Notes: generated by a model not told the origin, from the letters alone. DNA of 64,000 nucleotides from Cycas panzhihuaensis (GCA_023213395.1 CM041465.1:153705741-153769740), one strand, 5' to 3'. Positions 10,557 through 21,264 are shown, counted from the first letter of the stretch. Translations and numbers: made by a program.

Positions 10557-11500
10557 TACTGGGATAACCAAACAATAGCAAAGGCCCATAAATTGTTTAA
10601 GGAATTTTGTGATGTATTTGCATGGTTGTATAAGGACCTGAAGGGTATTCCCCCAGAAATAGGAATACATCATATCGATTTAGTGGAAGGAGCAAAACCG
10701 GTAAAGCAGAGACCATATTGTATGAATCCTAAATATAAAGAAAAGGTAAAAGTAGAATTTGAGAAGATGTTAGAAGCAGGGTATATCTACGAGATCGACA
10801 ACAGTGACTAGGTGAGCCCTGTAGTAGTGGTTCTCGAAAGGAATGGGAAGATACGCGTCTGTGCAGATTACAGACAATTGAGTAAGGTAACGAAGAAGGA
10901 TCCCTTTCCATTACCTTTTAGAGAGGATATTTTAGAAGCTGTGGGGGGAAATGAGATATATTCCTTCACCAAAAGATTTAGTGGGTATAATCAAGTGCAG
11001 ATTATCTTGAAGGATCAAGCAAACACTACGTTCATTATGGAATGGGGAACATATACCTACAAAGTAATGCCATTTGGTCTTCTGAATGCTCTGGCCACAT
11101 TCTAGAGAATAATGATCAATATATTCTGAAAGATGATTGGGGAAAAAGTGGTAGTATTTTTGGATGATTAGACATTATATGGGTTCATAAAAAAACATAT
11201 GGAAAACTTAAGGGAAATGTTATAGACGTGCTGGTAGAATAAGTTGTGTTTGAATCTAGAGAAATGTACTTTTTTAGTATCCTTTGGGAATCTATTAGGG
11301 CACATAGTTAGCAAGGAAGGGTTGCTAATGGATCCAGCCAAGGTATCTGCAATCCTACACTTTTCCATACCGCTCATGAAGAGACAATTGAAAGGTTTCT
11401 TAGGTTTGACTAGATATTACAAAACATTTATTAGGGGATATGCATACATATTGAGACCCCTTGAGGAATTGTTAAAGAAAAGTATTGAATAGGAGTGGAT
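10557..11500 (+). pseudogene. pol: Reverse transcriptase of gypsy G1
   Basis: This is an RVT_1-type RT. Visible in order are DVFAWLYKDLKGIP, the KQRPYCMNPKYKEKV motif, RVCADYRQLSKVTKKDPFPL, YKVMPFGLLNALATF, the catalytic VVFLDD, LCLNLEKCTFLV and LGHIVSKEGLLMDP. Stops occur at Trp positions, for example 10809-10811, where A and B encode Trp. A stop at 11169-11171 directly follows LDD. The frame is constant from 10593 through RNase H. The fold is close to A and B in minus orientation. Confidence 0.92.
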
Positions 11501-12068
11501 GGAAGAACAACAACAGGTATTCGAAGCATTAAAGAAAGTCATCATATCGACACCTATATTGTGATTTCTTGATTGGAAGAAAACCTTCCATGTACACGTG
11601 GATGCTTTACAATACGTTATTGGATGTGTATTGGCCCAACCAAGTGATGATATGATAGATTATTGGATATACTTTGCAAGTCAAAAACTTACTAAAGCGG
11701 AACAAAATTATGCCACAATGGAGAGAGAAGCTCTCAAAATGGTCTATGCACTGTAGAAATTTCAACACTACTTATTATCAAATTTATTCTTGTTCTTTGT
11801 GGACCATCAAGCACTTATATATCTTATGAATAAACTGATAATGAGGAGGTGAATTAGCAGATGGTTAATTTTGTTTCAAGAATTCTCTTTCAAAGTTATT
11901 ATGAAACCAAGAAAAGCACATATTATACCTGACCAGTTGTCAAGGATTCTGAATGGGAAAAAGGCCATAGGAGTGCGAGATGACTTTCTAAATGTGGCAT
12001 TATTTAGTGTGGAGGTAATCCCAATAGACTGGTATGAGGGATTACTAGGGTACTTAGCTATTGGGTAG
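11501..12068 (+). pseudogene. pol: RNase H of gypsy G1
   Basis: The domain follows the RT thumb in the same frame. Landmarks are FHVHVDALQYVIGCVLAQ with the first catalytic Asp, the SQKLTKAEQNYATMEREAL motif, a FVDHQALIYL segment and IIPDQLSRI near the end. The last 65 residues (11871-12065) are open. Stops near 11560, 11755 and 11852 interrupt it. A has the same arrangement antisense at 18900-19440. Confidence 0.88.
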
Positions 12069-13310
12069 ATACCACTAGAATTTGATAGCACAGAACGACA
12101 AAATTTTATCAGAAAAGCAGAGCCATACCAACTAATTAAAGGAGAATTATATAAACTAGGACCAGATGAGGTGTTGTGGCGGTGCGTCCAGCCATACGAG
12201 ATCAACCAAATTATGGTCCAAGCATATGAAGGTGTAGTAAGTGGACACATGGGAAAGTTAGCAACATGGAGGAAGATTTTAATATCTAGATTTTGGTGGC
12301 CATCGATGTTCGAGGACATACGAAGGTGGATTTAAGCATGAGACTATTATTAAAGAGTTGGGAAACGTAATCAACAAGATTTCCAACCCCTACATCTAAT
12401 CTTACCGTTGGCACCATTCGAAAAACGGGGGCTTGATTTCGTTGGATTGATTAAACCAGCTACCCGATGATCCAAAGCTTGATATATCCTAGTAGAAACT
12501 AATTACATGACCAAGTGGGTAGAAGCAAGAGCCTTGAGGAAAGTGGATTCAGAAAGTATGGCCTAATTTCTTTACAAAGTGATTATTACATGTTTTGGAT
12601 GCCCTTAGGAGATCGTAAGTGACTAAGGAGTCCATTTTCTCAATCAAACCATAGAGGTATTGGCATTGGCTTTGATGATAAGCCATCGACAATCTACACT
12701 GTATTACCCAAGCGTGAATGGGTAAGTAAAAAGTTCAAATAAAATAATTGAGAATTGTTTGAGGAAAATATGTGATGTAGGGAGATTTGACTAGGCTCAG
12801 AAACTACCATCCGTGTTATGGGCATCTAGAACAAGCTATAAAAGATCAGTTGGACAGACTCCATTCTAGCTAGTTTACAGATAGAGGTCATTCTTTTGAC
12901 CGAGTTTGAGATACCAAGCCTGAGAATCACTTTGCAATGTCGATTCGACGATTTCCAATCCTTATGATGAAGATTAGAAGAATTGGTGTGACTAGAGGAA
13001 AAGACATATATGGCAAAATGGTTGCAGAAAATAGAGAAAAGATGACAAAAGGCATGGCATGATTGACATCTATGCAAACCACAATTCAGAGAAGGTGATC
13101 AAGTGTTGCTCTACAACAACAAGTTTAGAATGTACCCCGACAAGCTCAAGATGTGATGGTTAGGACCTTACATTGTAGAAAAAAATTTTGAAAATGGATT
13201 TATGTAACTATAGGAAATCGATGGGCCATTGCTACCAACCCAAGTGAATGGTAGCAGATTAAAATCGTACACCAAGTGGACAAGCTACCATTCAAATCAG
13301 TTGGTTGTGC
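12069..13310 (+). pseudogene. pol: Integrase of gypsy G1, catalytic Glu replaced
   Basis: This continues the RT frame. An N-terminal zinc-type region is eroded, with GHMGKLATWRKI and FWWPSM still present. The core has RGLDFVGLIKP (first Asp), TNYMTKWVEA, a VSD segment (second Asp) followed by a stop, and YYPSVNG, stop, VKSSNKIIENCLRK. At 12729-12731 the codon AAA (Lys) stands where the third catalytic residue, Glu of GQxE, is expected. Many TAG, TAA and TGA codons fit Trp or Gln positions. Beyond 12800 the reading is weak. Confidence 0.87.
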
Positions 13311-13527
13311 CATAGTGTGTTGCATGAAGTTGAGGCAAATTGAATTGCCTTGATACCAGAATGTGATCAAGTTCCATATGGAAACAAAACTACAACAAAA
13401 AAATCAAAAAACAAAAAAAACAACCGTAACTCATATCATATGAATAAGCAATAAGTAAAGAAGGATATATACTATGACAAGAAAACCCAAGACTAAAGAA
13501 TCCTGCTAAAAAATTAGATTCTTCTTA
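13311..13527 (+). other. G1 non-coding segment after integrase
   Basis: A-rich sequence between the integrase end and the tandem repeat. I see nothing specific in it. Confidence 0.4.
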
Positions 13528-13890
13528 TTATATATACCAAAAAAGTATGTTACTAAGTACACATTATGTGAAATAAGTAAAAAATATACTATACATAACA
13601 AAAAAGTATATTACTAAGTACACACTATGTGAAATAAGTCAAAAATATATTATACATACCAAAAAAGTACGTTACCAGGTACACACTATGTAAAATAAGT
13701 CAAAATATACTATACGCATCGAAAGAGTATGTTGCCAAGTACGCACAGTTAAAAAACTGAATAAGTTAACCAGTTTACACTATACATACGTAAAAAGTAT
13801 GCAGTCAAGTACACTTAGACCAAAAGGGGTGAATAAGACAAAAAATATATACTACGTACCTATAAGCATTCTGACATAGTACACAATGGA
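13528..13890 (+). repeat. About 61-bp tandem repeat, roughly six decayed copies
   Basis: The phrase 'aaaaagtatgttactaagt' recurs with starts near 13544, 13605, 13666, 13726, 13796 and 13865. Spacing is 61, 61, 60, 70 and 69. Each unit also carries 'acacactatgt' and 'aaataagt'. It lies in the 3' non-coding part of G1 between integrase and the last ORF. The later units are longer and more diverged. Confidence 0.85.
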
Positions 13891-14100
13891 AAATAGAAGA
13901 CGATTTGGCTCGAATTTGTAGCAGCAAGCAGCCAAGAAGAACCCTTATGATACAGGGAAGCAGGAGGACAAAATCCAGTGCAAAAATTAAGTGAAGGCCT
14001 GAGGAAAATAACAACCATACTAGAAAAAGGTATGTATGTAAGGTTCTCATCAGTACTCCTTGGTTATTTTCAGTTTATCTCTGGAATTTTATAGCCCGTT

Positions 14101-15190
14101 ATGAGGACACCAAGTTATCAGGAGACTTTTCTATCGAAATTGAGGAAAGACCTAGAAGTATTACCTTCTCAATTTTAGACCAAGATTAAGCAAGTTAGTT
14201 GGGGAGAATACATATACTATAACCCTATTTATTATGATCAAGAAATCATGGAAAGCATCTTGATGGAATTGGAAAAAGATATGAATAAAATCAAGTTAGA
14301 TGCAGAAACAATTCATCTGATAATAGGACTTCCAAATGAAGGGGAAGTTCCCACGGACCAAGAGATCAGAAGTAGACTGTGAGCTATGGTTGAAAGAATT
14401 CTGTTAGGAAAACACACAACTTACCTCAGAAGGAATTCATGTGGCAGATATAAAAGATATCAGATTGCAATGGATAGTAAAAATCATCAATTCTAGGTTT
14501 TTATCCAAATGGAAATACACATACATTCCAGGGGGAATGATGATGATACTACTAAAGATCTAGGATGGAGAAAAGTTGGATTGGTCAGAATTTTTAGTAG
14601 AAAACATGAGGCAACAAATTTAGGAAATAATGACACACCCTTTTCGTCACCCTTCCTTATTGTTAAGCATCTTATTTTATCAATGTCCAAGTGTACAATT
14701 AACAAAAACTACTTCTTTAAAATGGCTACTTATTAAACGGTGGGTGACTGAATTTCCAGAAACTACCCAGGATCAAGAATTGAAAAAAAGGATTCAAAAG
14801 TGAATGACCAAAGTTCTTAAATGTTTACAACAAACCCCCAGGACACCCATTCCTCATCGGGCTAAGCAAACAATACAGAAAAGTGGAAAAAGGAGGAAAG
14901 ATGAAGAGGAACTGGAAGAGGAGGAAGAAATGGAACCTTCCTTGGAAGAATGTGTAGAATTTCTGCCCGTAATGGAGATGGGAGAAACATCAGCACCACC
15001 TCCATCAGACAAAAAGTCATGCCAGATCATCTAACTAATCAAAGAAATGGAAGAAGGGTACAAGGCAAAGATAACTGCCCTTTAAGAAAAAATCAAAGAA
15101 AAAGATGAAATAATCACCACACTTACCCAAATAAACAAAGAAATCTTGGCTAGATTAGTAGAACAGAGGCCACGAGAGAAACCATGAGAA
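14101..15190 (+). pseudogene. Extra ORF downstream of integrase in G1, function unknown
   Basis: Several open fragments follow one another from the ATG near 14101: a YQETFLSKLRKDLEVLPSQF opening, a VSWGEYIYYNPIYYDQEI segment, then a charged middle part. The C-terminal part (about 14860-15180) is Lys/Glu-rich with 'EEELEEEEEMEPSLEE' and a predicted-looking coiled coil (LTQINKEILARLVEQ). No protein family is recognised and no transmembrane segment is clear, so an env-like role is unsupported. It lies where some plant gypsy elements carry an additional ORF. Stops and frame changes show it is broken. Confidence 0.55.
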
Positions 15191-15202
15191 AGGGAGGGGG
15201 AG
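15176..15202 (+). promoter_or_regulatory. Polypurine tract of G1
   Basis: A purine run 'gagaaagggagggggaggaa' lies just after the extra ORF and is the best candidate plus-strand primer in G1. Confidence 0.7.
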
Positions 15203-16107
15203 GAATAACCCAAAATTTTGAAAATTTTTGTTGAGCAAGGATGCTCAAACCCATCATGTTGACCCATGATAGATGTTGGGGCATATTGTGATATGCTGGG
15301 CTATGAGAAGATAAGAGATAGGTTGTATAACCTTGGATGTGTAGGTACAAAACATACATAGGTACACATATGGTAGAAAGTTGGAAAAAATTAGCATTCT
15401 AGGTACGTATGGCAGGTGTGTACCTGAAAAGGTATGCAACACAGATATGTACCTCCAGCAGAATGTAAGTAGATAGTAAAGGTATGCATGGCAAGACACG
15501 ACAGAAGGATACTTGGGATGACGTCAAATGTATGTATGGACATACGAATGGATTAAGATAGTGGTTAAGGAGATTAACCAATGGTTAGTAAAAGGTATGC
15601 TTATGACTGAAAGGGTACGATTATGACAGACAGTCATAACCCTTTAGCCAAAAGGCACAAAGAAGGCACATTTAAGGGCTTCCCAAAGGACCATTTGGCT
15701 AGGGTAAGAGCCAAGTATTCAGACACATATTGGTATGGAGAGTAGTACATATGACAGTAGCCTAAGCCATGTATATTGATGTGTACCTTCCAGGTATGCA
15801 TGTGACAACAACAATGTATGTGGTTGGAATGCATAGAGAATGCATTCCAGTACCTTTTGTACAAGGTCGTATTGCTTAACAAAATAAGAGTTACGTAGAA
15901 ATGTGGATTCTATATATCTTATGACGATGAATTATTGAATATGTGCTGATTACTGTATTGCTGTGTATAAACTGTGACATAACTGTGTAGAATGGTGAAT
16001 AAATTTGTGTGATGATTGTGAGGACTGCATCCTAAACTAGATTACAACTTGTGTTACGTTGACAAGTGTACTGATCTCATAAGTGGTGTGAAATCTATAA
16101 GTCAACA
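15203..16107 (+). repeat. 3' LTR of G1, start uncertain
   Basis: The right end 'gtcaaca' at 16107 is followed by sequence shared with gypsy B (near 57513), which marks the junction. TGTTG at 15229 or 15274 could be the LTR start, matching the CAACA end; the purine tract is 27-72 bp further left. AATAAA occurs at 15998-16003. The segment 15330-15850 is rich in short GGTAYRYATG-like motifs. The 5' partner LTR is not in the window, so the boundaries cannot be confirmed. Confidence 0.6.
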
Positions 16108-16189
16108 ATCACCACATCCTACAAGGTAAGTCATAATTTCTTTGGTTATCGTATTAATTTTACAGTCTTATTTTTTTATAATTATAATC

Positions 16190-17625
16190 TCAATGCTTTC
16201 TGCCAAGGTTACCATTATCCTTATCCAAATTGCAATCGTCTTCATGCCAAATTTATCACTTTCTTCATCTAGATTACAACTGCCCTCATCTAAAGCAACA
16301 ATTATCATTATGCAAAGTTAGAACTTTCTCAGGTTACAATGATCTAACTTTCATCCTTTGAGTTGCCATTATCTTCACCCAAGATTGTAATCTTCTTTAA
16401 TTAAAGTTGCAATCATCTTTTTCAATGGTTGTAATATTCTTTATCTTAGGTTACAACCATGTCTATGCTAGGTTACAATAATTTTTGTTCATAGTTGTAA
16501 CCATTTGCACACTAAAGTTGCAACTATCCTCGTCTAAAGTTGTAACTATCTTCATCCCTAATTGTAATTATTTCCCTTCTTGGTTGCAATCACCTCATCT
16601 CATAGTTATAATTTTCTTTACTTAGGGTTGCAATCATCTTTATTCAATATTGTAACCATTTATCTCAAGGTTATAATATCCTTCATCTAAAGTTATAGTT
16701 ATCTCTGTCCCAAGTTGTAAACATTCTCATCCTAGGTTGCAATTACCTTCATCTTAAGTTGTAACCATCTTCATCCAAAATTGTAATTATCCATGTCCTT
16801 AGTTATAACTTCTACATCCTAGGTTGTAACTATTTATATCCTTGGTTACAACCTTCTACCTCCTAGGTTTATTTGTTGTAACCTTCTATGTCCTAATTTG
16901 TAACCATCTTATTGTAATTATCTATGCCATTCATTACAATCTTCCACATCCTTGATTCCTCTATTAAAACCTTCTCAAGTTCTAACTATCCTCCACAATG
17001 TTGTAATTATGCACCTCCTCAATTTCAACCTTCTGTATCCTAGGTTGGCATTGTCCATGACCTTGGTTGTAACCTTTCACCTTTTGGGTTCCTTGGTTAT
17101 AATCTTTTATGTACCACATTACAACTATCTTCTATACAATGTTGCAACTCTCTGCCTCCTCAATTGCAACTATCAATGTCTTGGGTTGTAATCATTTTCA
17201 TACAATATTGCAACTCTCAGTCTCTTCAGTTACAATCTTCAACATCCTAAGTTGGAACCATCTTCTATGTAATGATATAATTCTCTGCCTCCTTAGTTAC
17301 AACCTTCAACATCTTGGGTTACAATTATCTTCTATGTAGTGTTGTAACTCTTAACCTCTTCTATTACAATATTCAATGTCATAAGTTATAATTGTTTTCT
17401 ATGTAATGTTGTAACTCTCTACCTCCTCAATTGTAAACTTTAGCATCTTCGGTTGTAATCTTCTTCTATATAATGTTACAATTCTCTGCCCCCTCGATTG
17501 TAATTATCAACATCCTAGGTTTCAATTGTCTTTATACAATATTGTAACTATCACCTTCCTCAATTGCAAGCTTCGGTGTCCCAAGTTACAATTGTCTTGT
17601 ATACAATATTATAATTATGAAACCA
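16190..17625. repeat. GTTGTAAC minisatellite-like array, copy in gypsy A
   Basis: Some 1.4 kb of degenerate units with the core 'gttgtaaccatcttcatcc' (with a/g and c/t variants) spaced about 22-30 bp apart, often followed by 'taggttgcaac'. TTGTAA/TTACAA and TTGCAA alternate. No long reading frame is open. The same array occurs at 57580-58945 in gypsy B, also directly downstream of integrase, so it belongs to the element family and is not a local satellite. Confidence 0.88.
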
Positions 17626-17890
17626 ATATTTTCTATACTTCAAATGATTAAGAAATATATATTCCTATGGTTTCTATCCAATTATTATTATTGTTATTAA
17701 TTTAACTTACTATATACTATTTCAGTTAACTTATGTTGACTATTTTATTAAGCAACATTCTATTGAGTTGTTAGAGTTGCACAGTATCATTTTATAGAAT
17801 ATAGTTTACCTTATATAGACTAAGTCATCATAACTTTATTTTCCTTACTTTATACAAAATTTACTATCATACAAGAGTATCATATCTCTT
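17626..17890 (-). other. Gypsy A segment between array and integrase
   Basis: AT-rich, matches 58945-59200 in gypsy B almost throughout ('ctatggtttctatccaa', 'ttattaagcaacattc'). On the minus strand it would be the integrase C-terminus or 3' untranslated part. Confidence 0.5.
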
Positions 17891-18900
17891 TCTCAGAACT
17901 AAGGTATTTTTAGGTATCTATCATACCATGCTTTATGCCATTGTTTTTTTTCTTTTAACTCCCATAAGACCCTTATTCATTTATCATCTACTTTTATTAA
18001 TTTAATAAAATATTTCTCCCTTGAGTTCTTTTCTATTAATCATAGATGTACTGTGATTCGTAAACCTTCTATTTAGAACTCTAAGGCAAGTATAACTTCC
18101 AATGCATAAACTAATTGAATCAGTATTTACTTATGAGGTCTATTTATCATTGTTTTATCTATCCATAGCACTAACTGAATCCATTCTTCCTAATTTGTGC
18201 ATCCTTCATTACAAATTTTGGATAGAGCTAGTTTTAGAATTTTATTCATACTTTTTACCTGTCCATTTACTCAAGGATAATACAGAGAGGCTTTGGAATG
18301 ATTAATCATTAACTCCTTTGTAAGATACTTAATAGTTTAGTTTAAAAAATTACTTCCTTGGTCTATAATAGTTTCTAAATGGTAACCAGAATGGATGATA
18401 ATAACCTTGTATAAAAATCAAGTTATACTTTGAGCATCACATGTCTTCATTGATTTTACTTTAGTCCACTTAGTTAAAGTATTTGTAGTAACCAAAATAT
18501 ATCTTATATTGGTTCATTTAGCTAGTGGTCTAATAAGCTTAATGAAATCTAGCCCCCACTTCTCGAATGAAGCCTATGCTAAAATGGGATATAAAGGAAT
18601 GGAGTGATTTTTTGTTAGCTTCCCTACTTATCTATATATATGACAACTACGAATCTATTTTTCTATATCTTCGAACAATGTGGGCTACCAAAGTCCAACC
18701 AATAAGATCTTTTTAATAAAGGGTTAAGCACTTTCGTCAGGGTTATAACACCTTCGTCAGCTTATCAAATTACAACATCTACCTCATGCTCCATTATACA
18801 TCTTCTTGAAACATAATCTGGTGTTAACTTGTATAATATCCCTTGAAATAGCTAAATTTAGATAGTTTTTTAAATGAAACTTTGTCACTCTACTTATTCC
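17890..18900 (-). pseudogene. pol: Integrase of gypsy A
   Basis: On the minus strand the reading gives WGLDFIKLIRPLAK, TNIRYILVTTNTLTKWTKV, then LYKVIIIHSGY and SLYYP, stop, VNGQVKSMNKILKLALSKI. The order and motifs match G1. The third catalytic position is again Lys (AAA, plus coordinates 18253-18255) and not Glu. A zinc-type N-terminus is weak. Stops fit Trp and Gln positions. The segment ends where the GTTGTAAC array region begins. Confidence 0.85.
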
Positions 18901-19440
18901 ATTCCCAGTGGTGTCTGCCTTATGGCCAAATACTGCATAATGACTTCATACCACATAGGTACTACCTTAATAAAAAATAACTCTACATCTAAAAAGTCAT
19001 CCTAAATCCCTATAATAGGTTCTCTTTCTGTATCTCTTGATAATAGGTCTAGAATTATATGCTTATCTGCTTTCTTTACTATGACTTTAAAATTGAATTT
19101 CTAAAATAACATTAACCATTTAATGATTATATGTTATAGAATTAAATTATTGACCATATATTGTAAAGTCTAGTGGTCTACAAAAAAAAATTTATTAGGT
19201 GATAAATAATGTCTAAATTTTTATAGAGCATAAACCATGCCCATGTCTTCTCATTGCATGACTGAATAGTTTTTCTCAGCTTCTATTAACTTTTGACTTG
19301 TAAAATATATTGGCAGATCTATTTGGTTATCCTCTGGTTATATTAGTATACATCGAATGGAAAATAAAGAGGCATCCACATGTACGTAGAAAGGTTTCTT
19401 CTAGTTGAAAAATTTTAATATTGGTGCATGGGCAACTTCA
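18900..19440 (-). pseudogene. pol: RNase H of gypsy A
   Basis: The minus-strand reading gives KPFYVHVDASLFSIRCILI (first catalytic Asp), YFTSQKLIEAEKNYSVMQ, HYLSPNKFFFVDH and a final HIILDLLSRDT. These align in order with G1 RNase H. Stops occur near the usual Trp positions. It connects directly to the RT thumb at 19440. Confidence 0.83.
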
Positions 19441-20088
19441 TTTTTTAATAACTAAAATGTAAGTTGCTATTGTAGATTCCATTACCATATGGATTTATTC
19501 TTCAGTAGGGATTCTAAAGGATTATCTATTTCGGTATAGTTTTTTATAAACTTTCTATAATATCTCATCATTCCTAAAACTCCTTTGACCTGCTTACATA
19601 TTTTAGGAGCTAAAAAGTGTAAAATCATAGCTACTTTATTAGGATCAATAAGCAAACTATTTTTTATAACTACATAATCTAATAAATTCCTAAAAGGAAC
19701 TATAAATTTACACTTGGCAGGGTTGAGACACAATTTACTTTTCCTGCAGGTTTCTAGCATTACATATAAATAGCTAAAATAGTTTCTCAACATAGTAAAA
19801 AGTGTTTAATCATCTAAAAATATATAGATCATTTTTCCAATAGTTTGCTTAAAAATATTGAGAATCGCCCTATGAAATATGGTAAGAGCATTGGTTAATC
19901 TAAATGACATGACTCTAAATATATATATATACCCTTCTGTAATAAAGTTTTTTCCAATTGGTCTTTCATCATGATTTATACTTGATTATATCTATTGAAG
20001 CCATGTGTGAAGGAATAAACCTCATGCTATATAATCTTTTTAAAAATATATTTAGTAAATAGAATAAAAATGGGTCATTCTTAGTTGT
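19441..20088 (-). pseudogene. pol: Reverse transcriptase of gypsy A, C-terminal part
   Basis: It contains the catalytic FLDD (plus coordinates about 19809-19820), immediately followed by a stop (TAA, 19806-19808), then SKLCLNPAKCKFIVPF, DYVVIKNSLLIDPNKVA and GVLGMMRYYRKFIKNY. 19482-19793 is open on the minus strand. The N-terminal part of this RT is at 25487-25760, separated by element F. Confidence 0.88.
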
Positions 20089-20488
20089 TAAAGGAAATAA
20101 AAATCATGAAGAATAGGGAAAAACATATATGAATCATCAATACATCAATACATCATTGTTCCATAAACATGAGAGTCATTGTATTTAAATCCATTTTATA
20201 AAAAGAGTAGTACAATTGTCCAATATTATAGGTGGTGTCTAAAGACACCAAGGTTGCACACCCCTCAAATTATATAGTTTGGGAGAAGAGGGAAACTCCT
20301 CAACCCTTAAAATTTAAATAATAATAAAATAATCATAACTTAACTAAAAATAAACTTAACTCAAATTAACTAAACTTACCTTATACTTACCTACACATGT
20401 TGAGCACCTACATGTATAAATTGATGAAGATGAGGTATGCACTCCTAGTTGGAAGATGGGAGAGGGGTGATAAGCATTAACCCTAATA
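20089..20488 (-). repeat. 3' LTR of F
   Basis: On the minus strand it starts TATTAGGGTTAATGC next to a purine tract and ends ATTTCCTTTA. It matches 25099-25481 throughout, including 'gtctaaagacacca' and 'cacccctcaaatta'. The usual 5'-TG is TA in both copies. Confidence 0.9.
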
Positions 20489-20502
20489 TTCTCCTCTTTA
20501 AT
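20489..20502 (-). promoter_or_regulatory. Polypurine tract of F
   Basis: The minus-strand purine run 'aaagaggagaa' abuts the 3' LTR. Confidence 0.7.
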
Positions 20503-20935
20503 GATCATCATGAATAATGTCTTCTCTTTAAATTTATGGAATTTATACTTGAAAAAAACTTTGAAGATTTGTCTCTTGGCTTGATCATTATCAACTATTT
20601 TCATCCTTTTTGTAACATGTGTCCTTCTACCTTTGAGTGGTGCAAAAAATTTGTAAGTAAAGTGCAAAAAATATAGTGCAAACGAAGCTTGATTCAAATA
20701 TTAATGTATGGCTACAACTTTAACTTTGTCAACTAGAACTTTAAGAAAATTTTGGACTTGAACTTTATTTTCTGAAAACTTTGTATTGTGAATAATTATC
20801 AAATCATTATTACTATCTTTTATTATATCATAATATTCATTCTCCCAATCTAATGGAGGATCAAGTTCTTGTGCAATAAGATGATCATATATTTGATTTG
20901 TATCTTCATTGGTCTTATCATTACAATCCACCTAT
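20489..20935 (-). pseudogene. Unrecognised ORF at the 3' end of F
   Basis: Two fragments (20701-20931 and 20489-20697) appear to be one protein broken by a stop near 20698. The first reads DPPLDWENEYYDIIKDSNND with an HNTKFSENKVQ segment. The second is strongly basic, with FFAPLKGRRTHVTKRM and FKVFFKYKFHKFKEKTLF, and runs into the purine tract. It does not resemble copia protease, integrase, RT or RNase H. It may be the C-terminal part of a shortened gag fusion or a captured host sequence. I do not recognise it. Confidence 0.5.
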
Positions 20936-21264
20936 TCTAGTACCTGTCTCACATGCTCAACAAAATGAACATCAAATACATTAAGGGTATCTTCCCCATA
21001 AGTAGAAATCAAAACATCCTATACATATTTAGAAGTTATTAATTCACATATGTCAGAAAAAATATCATCATTTATAGTGCAAAATATTAAAGTTAATGCT
21101 TCATTATCTTTTTTAATATTTTCCTTAATACTAACATCATATTCATCCTGTAAGTAAGTCCAAAGATAATGCGTAATAAAATAATATTGCATTATTTGAT
21201 ACCATAGTAAAAAATTGTGGCCATCAAATATAGGAAATTATATTTGATTAAGATTAATTGCCAT
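20936..21264 (-). pseudogene. gag: gag N-terminal fragment of F
   Basis: On the minus strand, from the ATG at 21264, the reading gives FPIFDGHNFLLWYQIMQYY, then an LWTYLQDEY segment, KDNEALTLIFCTINDDIF and ELITSKYV. These are the landmarks of a UBN2-type copia gag, comparable with Copia-1 at 2547-2860 (KYNEALALIFCALEDHVF). Stops fit Trp and Gln positions. The capsid C-terminal half and zinc knuckle are missing; the frame leads into the unknown ORF. Confidence 0.8.

Larger units (their letters stand above)
7130..16107 (+). mobile_element. G1, Ty3/gypsy LTR retrotransposon, 5' end outside window
   Basis: The order is gag, protease, RT, RNase H, integrase, which is the gypsy order. It has extra parts: a second gag-like segment before RT, a tandem repeat after integrase and a further ORF before the purine tract. 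Copia-1 interrupts its gag on the left. Its 3' LTR seems to end near 16107, where sequence of gypsy A starts, so G1 inserted into A. RT to integrase stays in one frame with many stops. Confidence 0.88.

Noticed and set aside
11876-12319. 147-residue minus-strand frame
   Set aside because: Antisense shadow of G1 RNase H and integrase, which carry recognisable motifs on the plus strand.
14101-15190. Envelope gene in G1
   Set aside because: No signal peptide, no membrane anchor and no recognised envelope motif in the extra ORF.
15082-15882. Several minus-strand frames of 60-82 residues in the G1 LTR
   Set aside because: Overlap each other and the LTR, with no motif; composition from repeated GTAC-like motifs.
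16952-17339. Open frames of 79 and 76 residues in the GTTGTAAC array
   Set aside because: Different frames and low-complexity Leu/Asn/Cys composition; explained by the repeat.
16190-17625. Array resembling CRISPR spacing
   Set aside because: Units are degenerate, contiguous and have no distinct spacers; plant context.
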